Made by a program: the position numbers and the translations under genes. The notes beneath the pieces were generated by a model that was not told the DNA's origin, did no database searches, and was given only the letters and a program-made list of their open reading frames with translations. Shown here one piece after another: positions 1 through 5,018 of a stretch of 5,018 bases of DNA (positions are counted from its first letter, which is position 1; each line of letters opens with the position of its first letter). The DNA lies in assembly GCA_028699365.1 (NCBI GenBank), contig JAQVUQ010000230.1, positions 1 through 5,018 on the forward strand, read 5' to 3'. This stretch comes from UBA5359 sp028699365 [NCBI: bacterium] (GTDB lineage: Bacteria > UBP13 > UBA5359).

Positions 1-1
1 C

Positions 2-361
2 GGCCTGGTGGCGGTAATCGTTCCCATATTGATAGGCATTATTCTGGGAGTGGAGACGCTGGGAGGCTTTCTGGCCGGTTCGCTGATAAGCGGTGTTCCG
101 CTGGCGCTGATGCTGGCCAATGCCGGCGGAGCGTGGGATAACGCCAAGAAGTATATCGAGGCCGGTAATCTGGGCGGAAAGGGTTCCGATGCTCACAAGG
201 CTGCCGTTACCGGAGACACGGTCGGCGATCCTTTCAAAGACACGGCCGGTCCGGCCATGAATATTCTGCTGAAGCTCATGGCGGTGGTTTCCGTAGTCAC
301 AGCTCCGCTTATCGTTAACGCTCACCCGGCGCTGATGCGGGTTTTGACGGCGATTTTTTAG
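2..361 (+). CDS. hppA: Membrane-bound ion-translocating pyrophosphatase, C-terminal part (5' end outside window)
   Basis: This is the last 119 codons of a membrane pyrophosphatase, an integral membrane enzyme that hydrolyses pyrophosphate and pumps H+ or Na+ across the membrane. The visible part begins inside a hydrophobic helix (residues 3-40 of the fragment). It continues through the conserved cytoplasmic loop [12 protein letters not shown] (42-53) and the hallmark loop around [21 protein letters not shown] (60-80), and ends in a last membrane helix (about 84-105) and a short tail. The Asp and Lys residues of these two loops belong to the Mg-pyrophosphate-binding set of the family. The full protein is normally about 650-800 residues, so most of the gene lies upstream. 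The residues that distinguish K+-dependent from independent enzymes, and H+ from Na+ pumps, are not in the window, so the ion cannot be assigned. The reading frame is intact and stops at TAG 359-361, just before a strong terminator. Confidence 0.97.
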   Translation, partial: GLVAVIVPILIGIILGVETLGGFLAGSLISGVPLALMLANAGGAWDNAKKYIEAGNLGGKGSDAHKAAVTGDTVGDPFKDTAGPAMNILLKLMAVVSVVTAPLIVNAHPALMRVLTAIF

Positions 362-388
362 GGACGGCGCTCGTATAATCGCGGATAA

Positions 389-419
389 AAAAGCTCCCGG
401 CACTATGCCGGGAGCTTTT
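389..419 (+). terminator. Intrinsic terminator after hppA
   Basis: A perfect inverted repeat has arms 389-401 and 407-419 (core GCTCCCGGC / GCCGGGAGC) and a five-base loop. The T run 416-419 forms the 3' edge of the stem and is followed by a T-rich stretch (424-432). The 5' edge of the stem is an A run (387-392), so the minus-strand transcript would also end in U's, but no minus-strand gene enters from the right. It lies 27 bases after the hppA stop and separates that transcript from dnaG. Confidence 0.88.
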
Positions 420-430
420 AAAATTTTATT

Positions 431-460
431 TTACCATTATAAAGGAAAAAAGGAAATAAT
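431..460 (+). promoter_or_regulatory. Weak candidate promoter for dnaG-rpoD
   Basis: In the AT-rich gap between the hppA terminator and dnaG, TTACCA (431-436, 4 of 6 matches to TTGACA) and AATAAT (455-460, 5 of 6 matches to TATAAT) are 18 bases apart. Initiation would fall near 467 and leave a leader of about 80 bases. A second -10-like TATAAA (438-443) has no good -35 partner. A promoter is expected here because the terminator cuts dnaG off from hppA. AT-rich sequence readily yields such matches by chance, so the exact boxes are tentative. Confidence 0.3.
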
Positions 461-534
461 CACGAATAAATAGATAGGCAAGAAATAGCCGAATGCCGAA
501 AGGCCGGGAAAGTGCACCGGCTGCTTGAATGACC

Positions 535-540
535 GGGGTG
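535..540 (+). promoter_or_regulatory. Ribosome binding site supporting the GTG start of dnaG
   Basis: GGGGTG can pair with the 16S anti-Shine-Dalgarno sequence over six bases (one G-U wobble) and lies eight bases before GTG 549. The alternative upstream in-frame start, TTG 525, has only a distant, weak purine stretch (506-512). This site therefore favours translation from 549. Confidence 0.5.
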
Positions 541-548
541 TAAACAGT

Positions 549-2342
549 GTGAGGGAACGGCTCTCGCGGGAGCTTATAGAGGAGATCAGACGCCGAAACG
601 ATATCGTGGATATCATTTCGGGGTACGTTTCCCTCAAGAAGAGCGGCAAAACCTATAAGGCGCTATGTCCATTCCACAGCGAGAGGGATGCTTCATTCAA
701 CGTCAACCGGGAAAAGCAGCTGTTCAAGTGCTTCGGATGCGGTGAAGGCGGAAACGTAATCACCTTCGTCATGAAGGCTGATAATCTTCCCTTTACTGAA
801 GCCCTGGAGAAGCTGGCCCGTCGAGCCGGCATAACGATAGAGCGTACTCCCGAGGCCCGTCAAAGGGAAACGGAGAGGAAGCGTCTCCTGAATATCAACG
901 AATTGGCCTGTCGCTATTATCAGCGTCTGCTGGTGATGGATGACTGCGGTAAGGCTGCCAGAGAGTATCTGGAAGGCCGTGAGTTGGGCCCGGAGATGAT
1001 AAAGGAATATCGCCTGGGATATGCCGCCCCGGAGTGGAGAGGCTTGGCTGCTCTTATCGAGGATAGAGGGCTGTCTGCCCAGGACGGGATCAAGGCTGGA
1101 CTGTTGCTGCCTCGTAACGGCGGCGGTGTCTATGATCGTTTCCGGGGCAGAGTGATCTTTCCCATCTTCAACCTGGACGGAGATATTGTCGGCTTCGGCG
1201 GCAGGGCGATGGGTGAAGAACAGCCAAAGTACTTGAACACTACCGAGACGCCGGTCTTCACCAAGGGACGCCTGCTCTACGGGTTATACCAGGGCAGGTC
1301 GGAGATCAGTCGTCTGGACGAGGCCGTGGTGGTTGAAGGGTATACCGACGTTTTGAGTTGCCACCGCGTGGGAATAAGGAACGTGACCGCCAGTCTCGGC
1401 ACGGCGCTGACGGCGGAGCAGGTGCGGCTGATAACCCGGTACACGCATAATATAAAATTATGCTATGATGCCGATTCGGCCGGCATGACTGCAGCGCTAA
1501 GGGGTCTTGATCTCTTTGAGGCGGAAGGCTGTAACGTTACGGTTGTGGACCTCGGCAACGGGGTGGATCCTGACGACTTTGTAAGGAGCGGTGGGGCTGA
1601 GGCCTTCAGGGAAAAGATGGCCAGCGCCCGCAGCGTGATCGACTATAAAATGTCCATGGCCTTGAGCCGCCATTCCGGAGACCGGACAGCCGTTCTTCGC
1701 GAGATGCTGCCGGCGCTGGCCGGAATCGGAGATGCACCCAGGCGCAGCACGGCCATCTCCGCCCTGGCCACGGTTCTGGCAGGAAAACAGGCCGGACAGG
1801 CGCAGATTTTGACGATGGAGCAGATGATCCACCAGGAACTGGGTGAATCGATGCGCCGGAGGGGAGTGCGCCGGGCAGGGAATGAGTATATAGCCCGAAC
1901 AGTGACCGCAGGTACGGATGAGAATCGCTACCTGATGGCTGAGAAAGGATTGCTTCGGGCTATTTTAGGAACACCCGATTCTTCCGGTGTTTATCCGGAG
2001 GAGATCGGACTGGAACATTTTGAAGATGATGCCTGCCGCTGGGTCTTTGCAAAGTTGACCGGGGCAGGCGGCATATCCGGGGAATGCGATCTGCATCAGC
2101 TCTCCCTGGAAGGCGGGCCGGAAGTTGAGGCCCTGCTGACGGATATACAGATGCGGGAAGACAGCATAACAGAGCAGGCTATCCGCGATTATGCGGACCG
2201 CCTGATGGAGCGCACGGCAAAAAAGCGGTTGCAGGAGTTGGAAGCTGAAATAAATGAAGGCCTTGAGAGAGGAACAATAAGCGCTTCCGACGAATGTTAT
2301 AAGGAATACAGGAGATTGATCTCTTATTTGCATGGCCGTTGA
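549..2342 (+). CDS. dnaG: DNA primase DnaG
   Basis: DnaG makes the RNA primers for chromosomal replication and works with the replicative helicase at the fork. Numbered from GTG 549 (597 residues), the N-terminal zinc-binding domain has C40, H43, C61 and C64 (CPFH and CFGC), the same positions as I recall for the E. coli enzyme. The catalytic core follows, with RFRGRVIFPI at about 197-206 and FGGRAM just after. The TOPRIM fold carries E263 (EGYTD), D307 and D309 (DADSAG) and D340/D342 (VDPDD), the acidic metal-binding residues. The C-terminal third (about 450-597) is the less conserved helicase-interaction region, ending in a charged helix. The only in-frame starts are TTG 525 and GTG 549, because a stop lies at 486-488. 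GTG 549 is chosen because it has a ribosome site and puts the DIV motif at the same distance from the start as in Bacillus subtilis DnaG. TTG 525 would add eight residues. rpoD follows 33 bases later, probably in the same operon. Confidence 0.98.
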   Translation: MRERLSRELIEEIRRRNDIVDIISGYVSLKKSGKTYKALCPFHSERDASFNVNREKQLFKCFGCGEGGNVITFVMKADNLPFTEALEKLARRAGITIERTPEARQRETERKRLLNINELACRYYQRLLVMDDCGKAAREYLEGRELGPEMIKEYRLGYAAPEWRGLAALIEDRGLSAQDGIKAGLLLPRNGGGVYDRFRGRVIFPIFNLDGDIVGFGGRAMGEEQPKYLNTTETPVFTKGRLLYGLYQGRSEISRLDEAVVVEGYTDVLSCHRVGIRNVTASLGTALTAEQVRLITRYTHNIKLCYDADSAGMTAALRGLDLFEAEGCNVTVVDLGNGVDPDDFVRSGGAEAFREKMASARSVIDYKMSMALSRHSGDRTAVLREMLPALAGIGDAPRRSTAISALATVLAGKQAGQAQILTMEQMIHQELGESMRRRGVRRAGNEYIARTVTAGTDENRYLMAEKGLLRAILGTPDSSGVYPEEIGLEHFEDDACRWVFAKLTGAGGISGECDLHQLSLEGGPEVEALLTDIQMREDSITEQAIRDYADRLMERTAKKRLQELEAEINEGLERGTISASDECYKEYRRLISYLHGR

Positions 2343-2375
2343 TGGGCCGGCCTCTCATTCCGTGAGGAGGAGTAG

Positions 2376-3479
2376 ATGAGCCGCGTAGAGAAGGTTAAAA
2401 AGTTAATAGAGAAGGGGAAAAAACGGGGCTCGCTAACCTATGAAGAGATAAGTGAGACCATCCTGGAAGGCGAGGATCTGGATACCGAAGAGATCGAGAG
2501 CGTTATGGAAACGTTCACCGAGATGGGTATCAAGATCATCGATGCCGTGAAACCTGTTCCCGAAGATGAGGAGCCTGCTTTTACGGAGGATGTGGTCGAG
2601 GAGGAAGAGGAAGAGCGTCCGGAGATACTGCCCACCATTCCCGAGGGTGTGCCGGTTGACGATCCCGTACGTATGTACCTCAAAGAGATCGGCAAGGTAC
2701 CGCTTCTGACACCCGATGAGGAGGTCGATCTGGCTCAGCGCATCGAGGTAGGCGATATCGACGCCAGGCGCAAACTTATCGAGGCCAACCTTCGTCTTGT
2801 AGTCAGTATCGCCAAGAAGTACGTGGGCCGGGGTCTGTCGTTTCTGGATCTTATCCAGGAAGGAAATATGGGTCTTATCCGGGCGGTAGAGAAGTTCGAT
2901 TACGAAAAAGGCTATAAGTTCAGCACCTATGCCACCTGGTGGATAAGACAGGCTATTACCCGTGCCATAGCCGATCAGGCTCGCACCATCCGTATCCCGG
3001 TACATATGGTAGAGACTATAAACAAACTGATAAAGGTTTCACGCCAGTTACTGCAGGAGCTTGGCCGGGAGCCTTCAATAGAGGAGATAGCCGGCGGGAT
3101 GGAGATGCCGCCGGAGAAGGTGTCCGAGATCATCAAGATCTCACAGGAACCCCTTTCACTGGAAACTCCCGTGGGTGAGGAAGAGGATTCTCATTTGGGC
3201 GATTTCATAGAGGATCGCGATGCCCTGGCGCCTACGGAGGCCGCTTCCTTTACCATGTTGCGCGAGCAGTTGGATGAGGTTCTGGAGACGCTCACTCCGC
3301 GTGAGCAGAGAGTCTTGAAGCTGCGTTTCGGGCTTGATGACGGACGCACCCGCACCCTGGAAGAAGTGGGACAGGTCTTTGGAGTTACCCGCGAGCGCAT
3401 ACGCCAGATAGAGGCCAAGGCCCTGCGTAAATTGAAATACCCCAGCCGCAGCAAGCGCCTGCGTGACTACCTGGATTAA
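2376..3479 (+). CDS. rpoD: RNA polymerase primary sigma factor (sigma-70/SigA type)
   Basis: This is the housekeeping sigma factor that directs core RNA polymerase to -35/-10 promoters. The 367 residues match the compact Firmicutes SigA form, which lacks the large insert of E. coli sigma-70. Region 1.1 (about 1-57) is a small helical domain, followed by a very acidic linker (63-82, including a six-Glu run). Region 1.2 starts at [12 protein letters not shown] (95-106). Region 2 (about 130-205) contains the core-binding [19 protein letters not shown] and the -10 recognition and melting segment [14 protein letters not shown] (181-194). Region 3 lies at about 207-285. Region 4 (about 300-367) has the helix-turn-helix [19 protein letters not shown] (328-346), which reads -35 elements. 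The ATG is preceded by a strong GAGGAGG (2364-2370) five bases away. Placement directly after dnaG is the conserved dnaG-rpoD core of the macromolecular synthesis operon. No clear internal promoter was found between the two genes. Identity is essentially certain. Confidence 0.99.
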   Translation: MSRVEKVKKLIEKGKKRGSLTYEEISETILEGEDLDTEEIESVMETFTEMGIKIIDAVKPVPEDEEPAFTEDVVEEEEEERPEILPTIPEGVPVDDPVRMYLKEIGKVPLLTPDEEVDLAQRIEVGDIDARRKLIEANLRLVVSIAKKYVGRGLSFLDLIQEGNMGLIRAVEKFDYEKGYKFSTYATWWIRQAITRAIADQARTIRIPVHMVETINKLIKVSRQLLQELGREPSIEEIAGGMEMPPEKVSEIIKISQEPLSLETPVGEEEDSHLGDFIEDRDALAPTEAASFTMLREQLDEVLETLTPREQRVLKLRFGLDDGRTRTLEEVGQVFGVTRERIRQIEAKALRKLKYPSRSKRLRDYLD

Positions 3480-3510
3480 AGATCGAGTTTTATCATCAGT
3501 GATCACATAT

Positions 3511-3534
3511 ACGCCCCTTTCGAGGGGCGTTTTT
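3511..3534 (+). terminator. Intrinsic terminator after rpoD
   Basis: Arms ACGCCCCT (3511-3518) and AGGGGCGT (3523-3530) close on a TTCG tetraloop and run into TTTTTCTTT (3530-3538). It lies 31 bases after the rpoD stop. In the 61-base gap to convergent proA it could also serve proA, but on the minus strand the hairpin is followed by ATATGTG rather than a U run, so it should act mainly in the plus direction. Confidence 0.88.
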
Positions 3535-3540
3535 CTTTAT

Positions 3541-4779
3541 CTAGTTTCGCAGATGCCCTTGCCCGTAAGCCACCCATTTATAAGAGGTCAGTTCCTCCGG
3601 GCCTACCGGGCCTCGGGCGTGCAGTTTGTCCGTGCTGATACCTACAACCGCTCCCAGGCCGTAATCACCGCCGCCCGAAAGACGGGTGGAGGCATTCACC
3701 ATAACCGAGGCGGAATCCACTCCGGCGACAAATCTTTCGGCCTGATCGAGAGAGACGGTAATGATGCCGTCGGTATGGCCGGAGCCATAGACGTTTATAT
3801 GATCTATGGCCGCATCCACGCCGTCCACCACTTTGATCGAGATTACGGCCGACAGATACTCCGTCGACCAGTCCGTCTCATCGGCGGGCGCCATATCGAC
3901 CACAGCCCGGGCACGGGGACATCCTCGCAGTTCTACGCCCTGTGCCTTGAGAGCGGCTGATAAAGCGGGGAGAACACGCTCTGCAGCAACGGCATCGATC
4001 AGCAGCGTCTCAAGTGCATTGCAGACCTCGACCTTTTCGCATTTCGAATTGATTACTATGGCTATGGCCATGTCGATATCGGCATCGGCAGCTATATATT
4101 GATGACAGATGCCGTCGTAGTGCTTGATCACTGGGATACGGCTCTCAGCCGATATCCGCTCTATCAGGGACTTGCCGCCGCGAGGGATGATGACATCGAT
4201 AAGCTTTTCCTGTTTTAGTAGTTCACCCACAGCTTCCCGATCCGGTGTTCTTACAATCTGGACGGATTTCTCCGGCAGCCCGGCTTTTGCCGCAGCACCT
4301 GCCATTATATCCGCCAGCAGGGTATTGGTTCTCAGCGCTTCAGAGCCGCCCCTTAGGATTACGGCATTACCGCTCTTTATGCATACCGCCGCCGCATCCG
4401 TGGTCACATTGGGGCGGGATTCATAGATAATGCCTATGACTCCCAGAGGCACGCTGATCCTCTGCACGCGAAGGCCCGACGGCCTGGTATGACCTTTGGT
4501 TATTACGCCCAGGGGATCGGGCAGATCGGCTACCGCCGCCAGACGGTCAGCCATATAGCGGAAAGTTTTGTCGGAGAGTTTCAATCGCTGCAGCAGCGGA
4601 CCGGCCAATCCGGCGGCTGCCGCCTCGGCTACATCCTGCTCATTGGCAGCCATTACAGCGCTTTTGGCCGCCTCCAGCTCTCCGGACACGGCCAACAACG
4701 CCTCGGTACGTTGTCTCCCGGGAAGTGTGCCCAGTATACGCCCGGCAAGGCGGGCATCCTCAGCCATTCGTGCAATCAT
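3541..4779 (-). CDS. proA: Gamma-glutamyl phosphate reductase ProA
   Basis: ProA is the cytoplasmic second enzyme of proline synthesis from glutamate. It reduces gamma-glutamyl phosphate with NADPH to glutamate-5-semialdehyde, which cyclises to pyrroline-5-carboxylate. The 412 residues are the normal length of this aldehyde-dehydrogenase-superfamily enzyme. Visible motifs include the nucleotide-binding segment VPLGVIGIIYESRPNVT (110-126), the RGGSEA turn (143-148), the active-site DGICHQY with probable nucleophile C225, and the family signature V318-x5-A-I-x-H-I-N-x-Y-G-S-G-H-T-D-x-I (318-339). The end, TSYKWVAYGQG, is also typical. ATG 4779 is used. ATG 4767 (residue 5) is the alternative, and neither has a Shine-Dalgarno sequence. 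A good promoter match ends six bases before 4779, which suggests a leaderless mRNA. The partner gene proB (glutamate 5-kinase) is not next to it: a SASP gene lies upstream and convergent rpoD downstream. The gene is intact. Confidence 0.98.
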   Translation of the reverse strand: MIARMAEDARLAGRILGTLPGRQRTEALLAVSGELEAAKSAVMAANEQDVAEAAAAGLAGPLLQRLKLSDKTFRYMADRLAAVADLPDPLGVITKGHTRPSGLRVQRISVPLGVIGIIYESRPNVTTDAAAVCIKSGNAVILRGGSEALRTNTLLADIMAGAAAKAGLPEKSVQIVRTPDREAVGELLKQEKLIDVIIPRGGKSLIERISAESRIPVIKHYDGICHQYIAADADIDMAIAIVINSKCEKVEVCNALETLLIDAVAAERVLPALSAALKAQGVELRGCPRARAVVDMAPADETDWSTEYLSAVISIKVVDGVDAAIDHINVYGSGHTDGIITVSLDQAERFVAGVDSASVMVNASTRLSGGGDYGLGAVVGISTDKLHARGPVGPEELTSYKWVAYGQGHLRN

Positions 4780-4785
4780 GTTCTC

Positions 4786-4814
4786 ATTTTAACACTCTTC
4801 ACGCGCGGTTCCAA
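4786..4814 (-). promoter_or_regulatory. Candidate sigma-A-type promoter of proA
   Basis: On the minus strand, TTGGAA (4814-4809, 4 of 6 matches to TTGACA) and TAAAAT (4791-4786, 5 of 6 matches to TATAAT) are separated by exactly 17 bases, the optimal spacing. Transcription would start about seven bases past the -10, at or next to the A of ATG 4779. The match is by eye and has not been scored against background, but position, spacing and the missing ribosome site agree with each other. Confidence 0.5.
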
Positions 4815-4824
4815 GTTTAACTTG
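4812..4824. promoter_or_regulatory. Short palindrome overlapping the proA -35 element
   Basis: CAAGTT (4812-4817) and AACTTG (4819-4824) form a perfect inverted repeat around one central base. It overlaps half of the candidate -35 hexamer (4809-4814) and abuts the GC-rich hairpin. The position would suit a repressor site, but no known operator is recognised and a 6+6 palindrome can arise by chance. Confidence 0.25.
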
Positions 4825-4854
4825 CCCCCCACGGCGCTATCGCGCCATGGGGGG
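4825..4854 (-). terminator. GC-rich hairpin after the SASP gene, possible terminator without a U tract
   Basis: Arms 4825-4837 and 4842-4854 surround a four-base loop and contain six consecutive C/G pairs plus a GGCGC/GCGCC core. The single imperfect position (4832/4847) is a G-U wobble in minus-strand RNA but a C-A mismatch in plus-strand RNA, so the structure suits a minus-strand transcript. It begins 11 bases after the SASP stop codon. No U run follows (AAGTTAAAC comes next), so it is not a canonical intrinsic terminator. It may terminate inefficiently or protect the mRNA 3' end. Confidence 0.5.
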
Positions 4855-4865
4855 GCGTATGGTTA

Positions 4866-5018
4866 TTACCTGTTCTCTTCTCTCATAGCTTGCTCGCCGC
4901 GCTCTATAAGTTTCTTGACCATAAATCCGCCTAATTTACCGGCTTCTTCCGTGGTCATGCTCGGGCCTATATTGGTGATGCCCAGATCGCGTCGGACCTC
5001 TTCTTCCAAATCTTTGAG
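4866..5018 (-). CDS. Alpha/beta-type small acid-soluble spore protein, C-terminal part (5' end outside window)
   Basis: This is the last 50 codons of a SASP, a small DNA-binding protein that coats and protects spore DNA and is degraded by the germination protease at outgrowth. The fragment begins LKDLEEEVRRDLGI, which aligns with the family's LKYEVAxELG region. It continues with MTTEEAGKLGGFMVKKLIE (21-39), the conserved helix-turn-helix-like DNA-binding segment, here with the usual AGxxGGxMVKK core. The charged tail is GEQAMREENR. The gene ends in tandem stops (TAATAA read on the minus strand, 4868-4863). Family members are about 60-100 residues, so only a short N-terminal part is missing. 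The germination-protease motif is unusual: EVRRD stands where EVAQE or EIASE is common. It lies upstream of proA in the same direction, but the hairpin and the candidate proA promoter suggest separate transcription. Spore-stage (sigma-G) control is expected for the family, but the promoter is outside the window. Confidence 0.88.
   Translation of the reverse strand, partial: LKDLEEEVRRDLGITNIGPSMTTEEAGKLGGFMVKKLIERGEQAMREENR

Noticed and set aside
503-521. Small inverted repeat GCCGG / CCGGC in the dnaG leader
   Set aside because: It has only five base pairs and a nine-base loop, with no downstream structure to suggest attenuation.
2300-2330. AAGGAATA (2301-2308), resembling a sigma-H -35 element, near the end of dnaG where Bacillus has an internal sigma-H promoter for its sigma gene
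   Set aside because: No matching GAAT-type -10 element occurs 11-12 bases downstream, and the first conserved purine is missing, so there is no complete promoter.
2438-2695. Serine-rich 85-codon minus-strand frame
   Set aside because: The serine runs are the reverse reading of the GAG/GAA codons of the acidic linker of RpoD, so this is an artefact.
2433-3005. Open frame of 190 codons on the minus strand within rpoD
   Set aside because: It is antisense to conserved sigma regions 1-2, and its sequence resembles no protein family I know. The opening follows from rpoD codon composition.
3463-3960. Open frame of 165 codons on the plus strand opposite proA
   Set aside because: It lies antisense to the highly conserved proA C-terminal half, has no recognisable domain, and overlaps the rpoD end and terminator. 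It is a shadow frame.
4776-4787. Four-codon minus-strand frame ATG AGA ACA TGA whose stop overlaps the proA ATG
   Set aside because: Its start codon overlaps the candidate -10 element, so it would probably not be transcribed. It is best explained by chance.

Overview
The window looks like a piece of chromosome from a spore-forming member of the Firmicutes, most likely a Clostridia-type anaerobe. The evidence is a partial alpha/beta-type small acid-soluble spore protein (SASP) gene, a dnaG-rpoD pair in the order usual for Firmicutes, and a membrane-bound pyrophosphatase of the kind common in energy-limited anaerobes. Placement below class level is not supported by the sequence alone. Composition looks uniform, moderately GC-rich in genes and AT-rich in the 360-550 gap. 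I see no mobile element, tRNA, rRNA, CRISPR array or other sign of transfer.

Layout: (1) 2-361, plus strand, is the C-terminal end of the membrane pyrophosphatase gene hppA, closed by a strong intrinsic terminator at 389-419. (2) An AT-rich gap of about 190 bases holds a weak candidate promoter and the dnaG leader. (3) 549-2342 dnaG (primase) and 2376-3479 rpoD (primary sigma factor) are 33 bases apart and probably form one operon, closed by a hairpin terminator at 3511-3534. (4) 3541-4779, minus strand, is a complete proA (gamma-glutamyl phosphate reductase), convergent with rpoD. (5) 4780-4865 is a compact intergenic region with a candidate proA promoter, a short palindrome on its -35 element and a GC-rich hairpin. 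(6) 4866-5018, minus strand, is the C-terminal part of a SASP gene that runs off the window.

The genes are mostly housekeeping. DnaG primes replication, RpoD directs most transcription, the pyrophosphatase couples PPi hydrolysis to ion pumping, ProA makes glutamate semialdehyde for proline, and the SASP protects spore DNA. They do not form one pathway. I found no convincing undescribed system. The points most worth checking are a probable leaderless proA mRNA, the hairpin and palindrome before proA, and a SASP whose germination-protease site departs from the usual motif.
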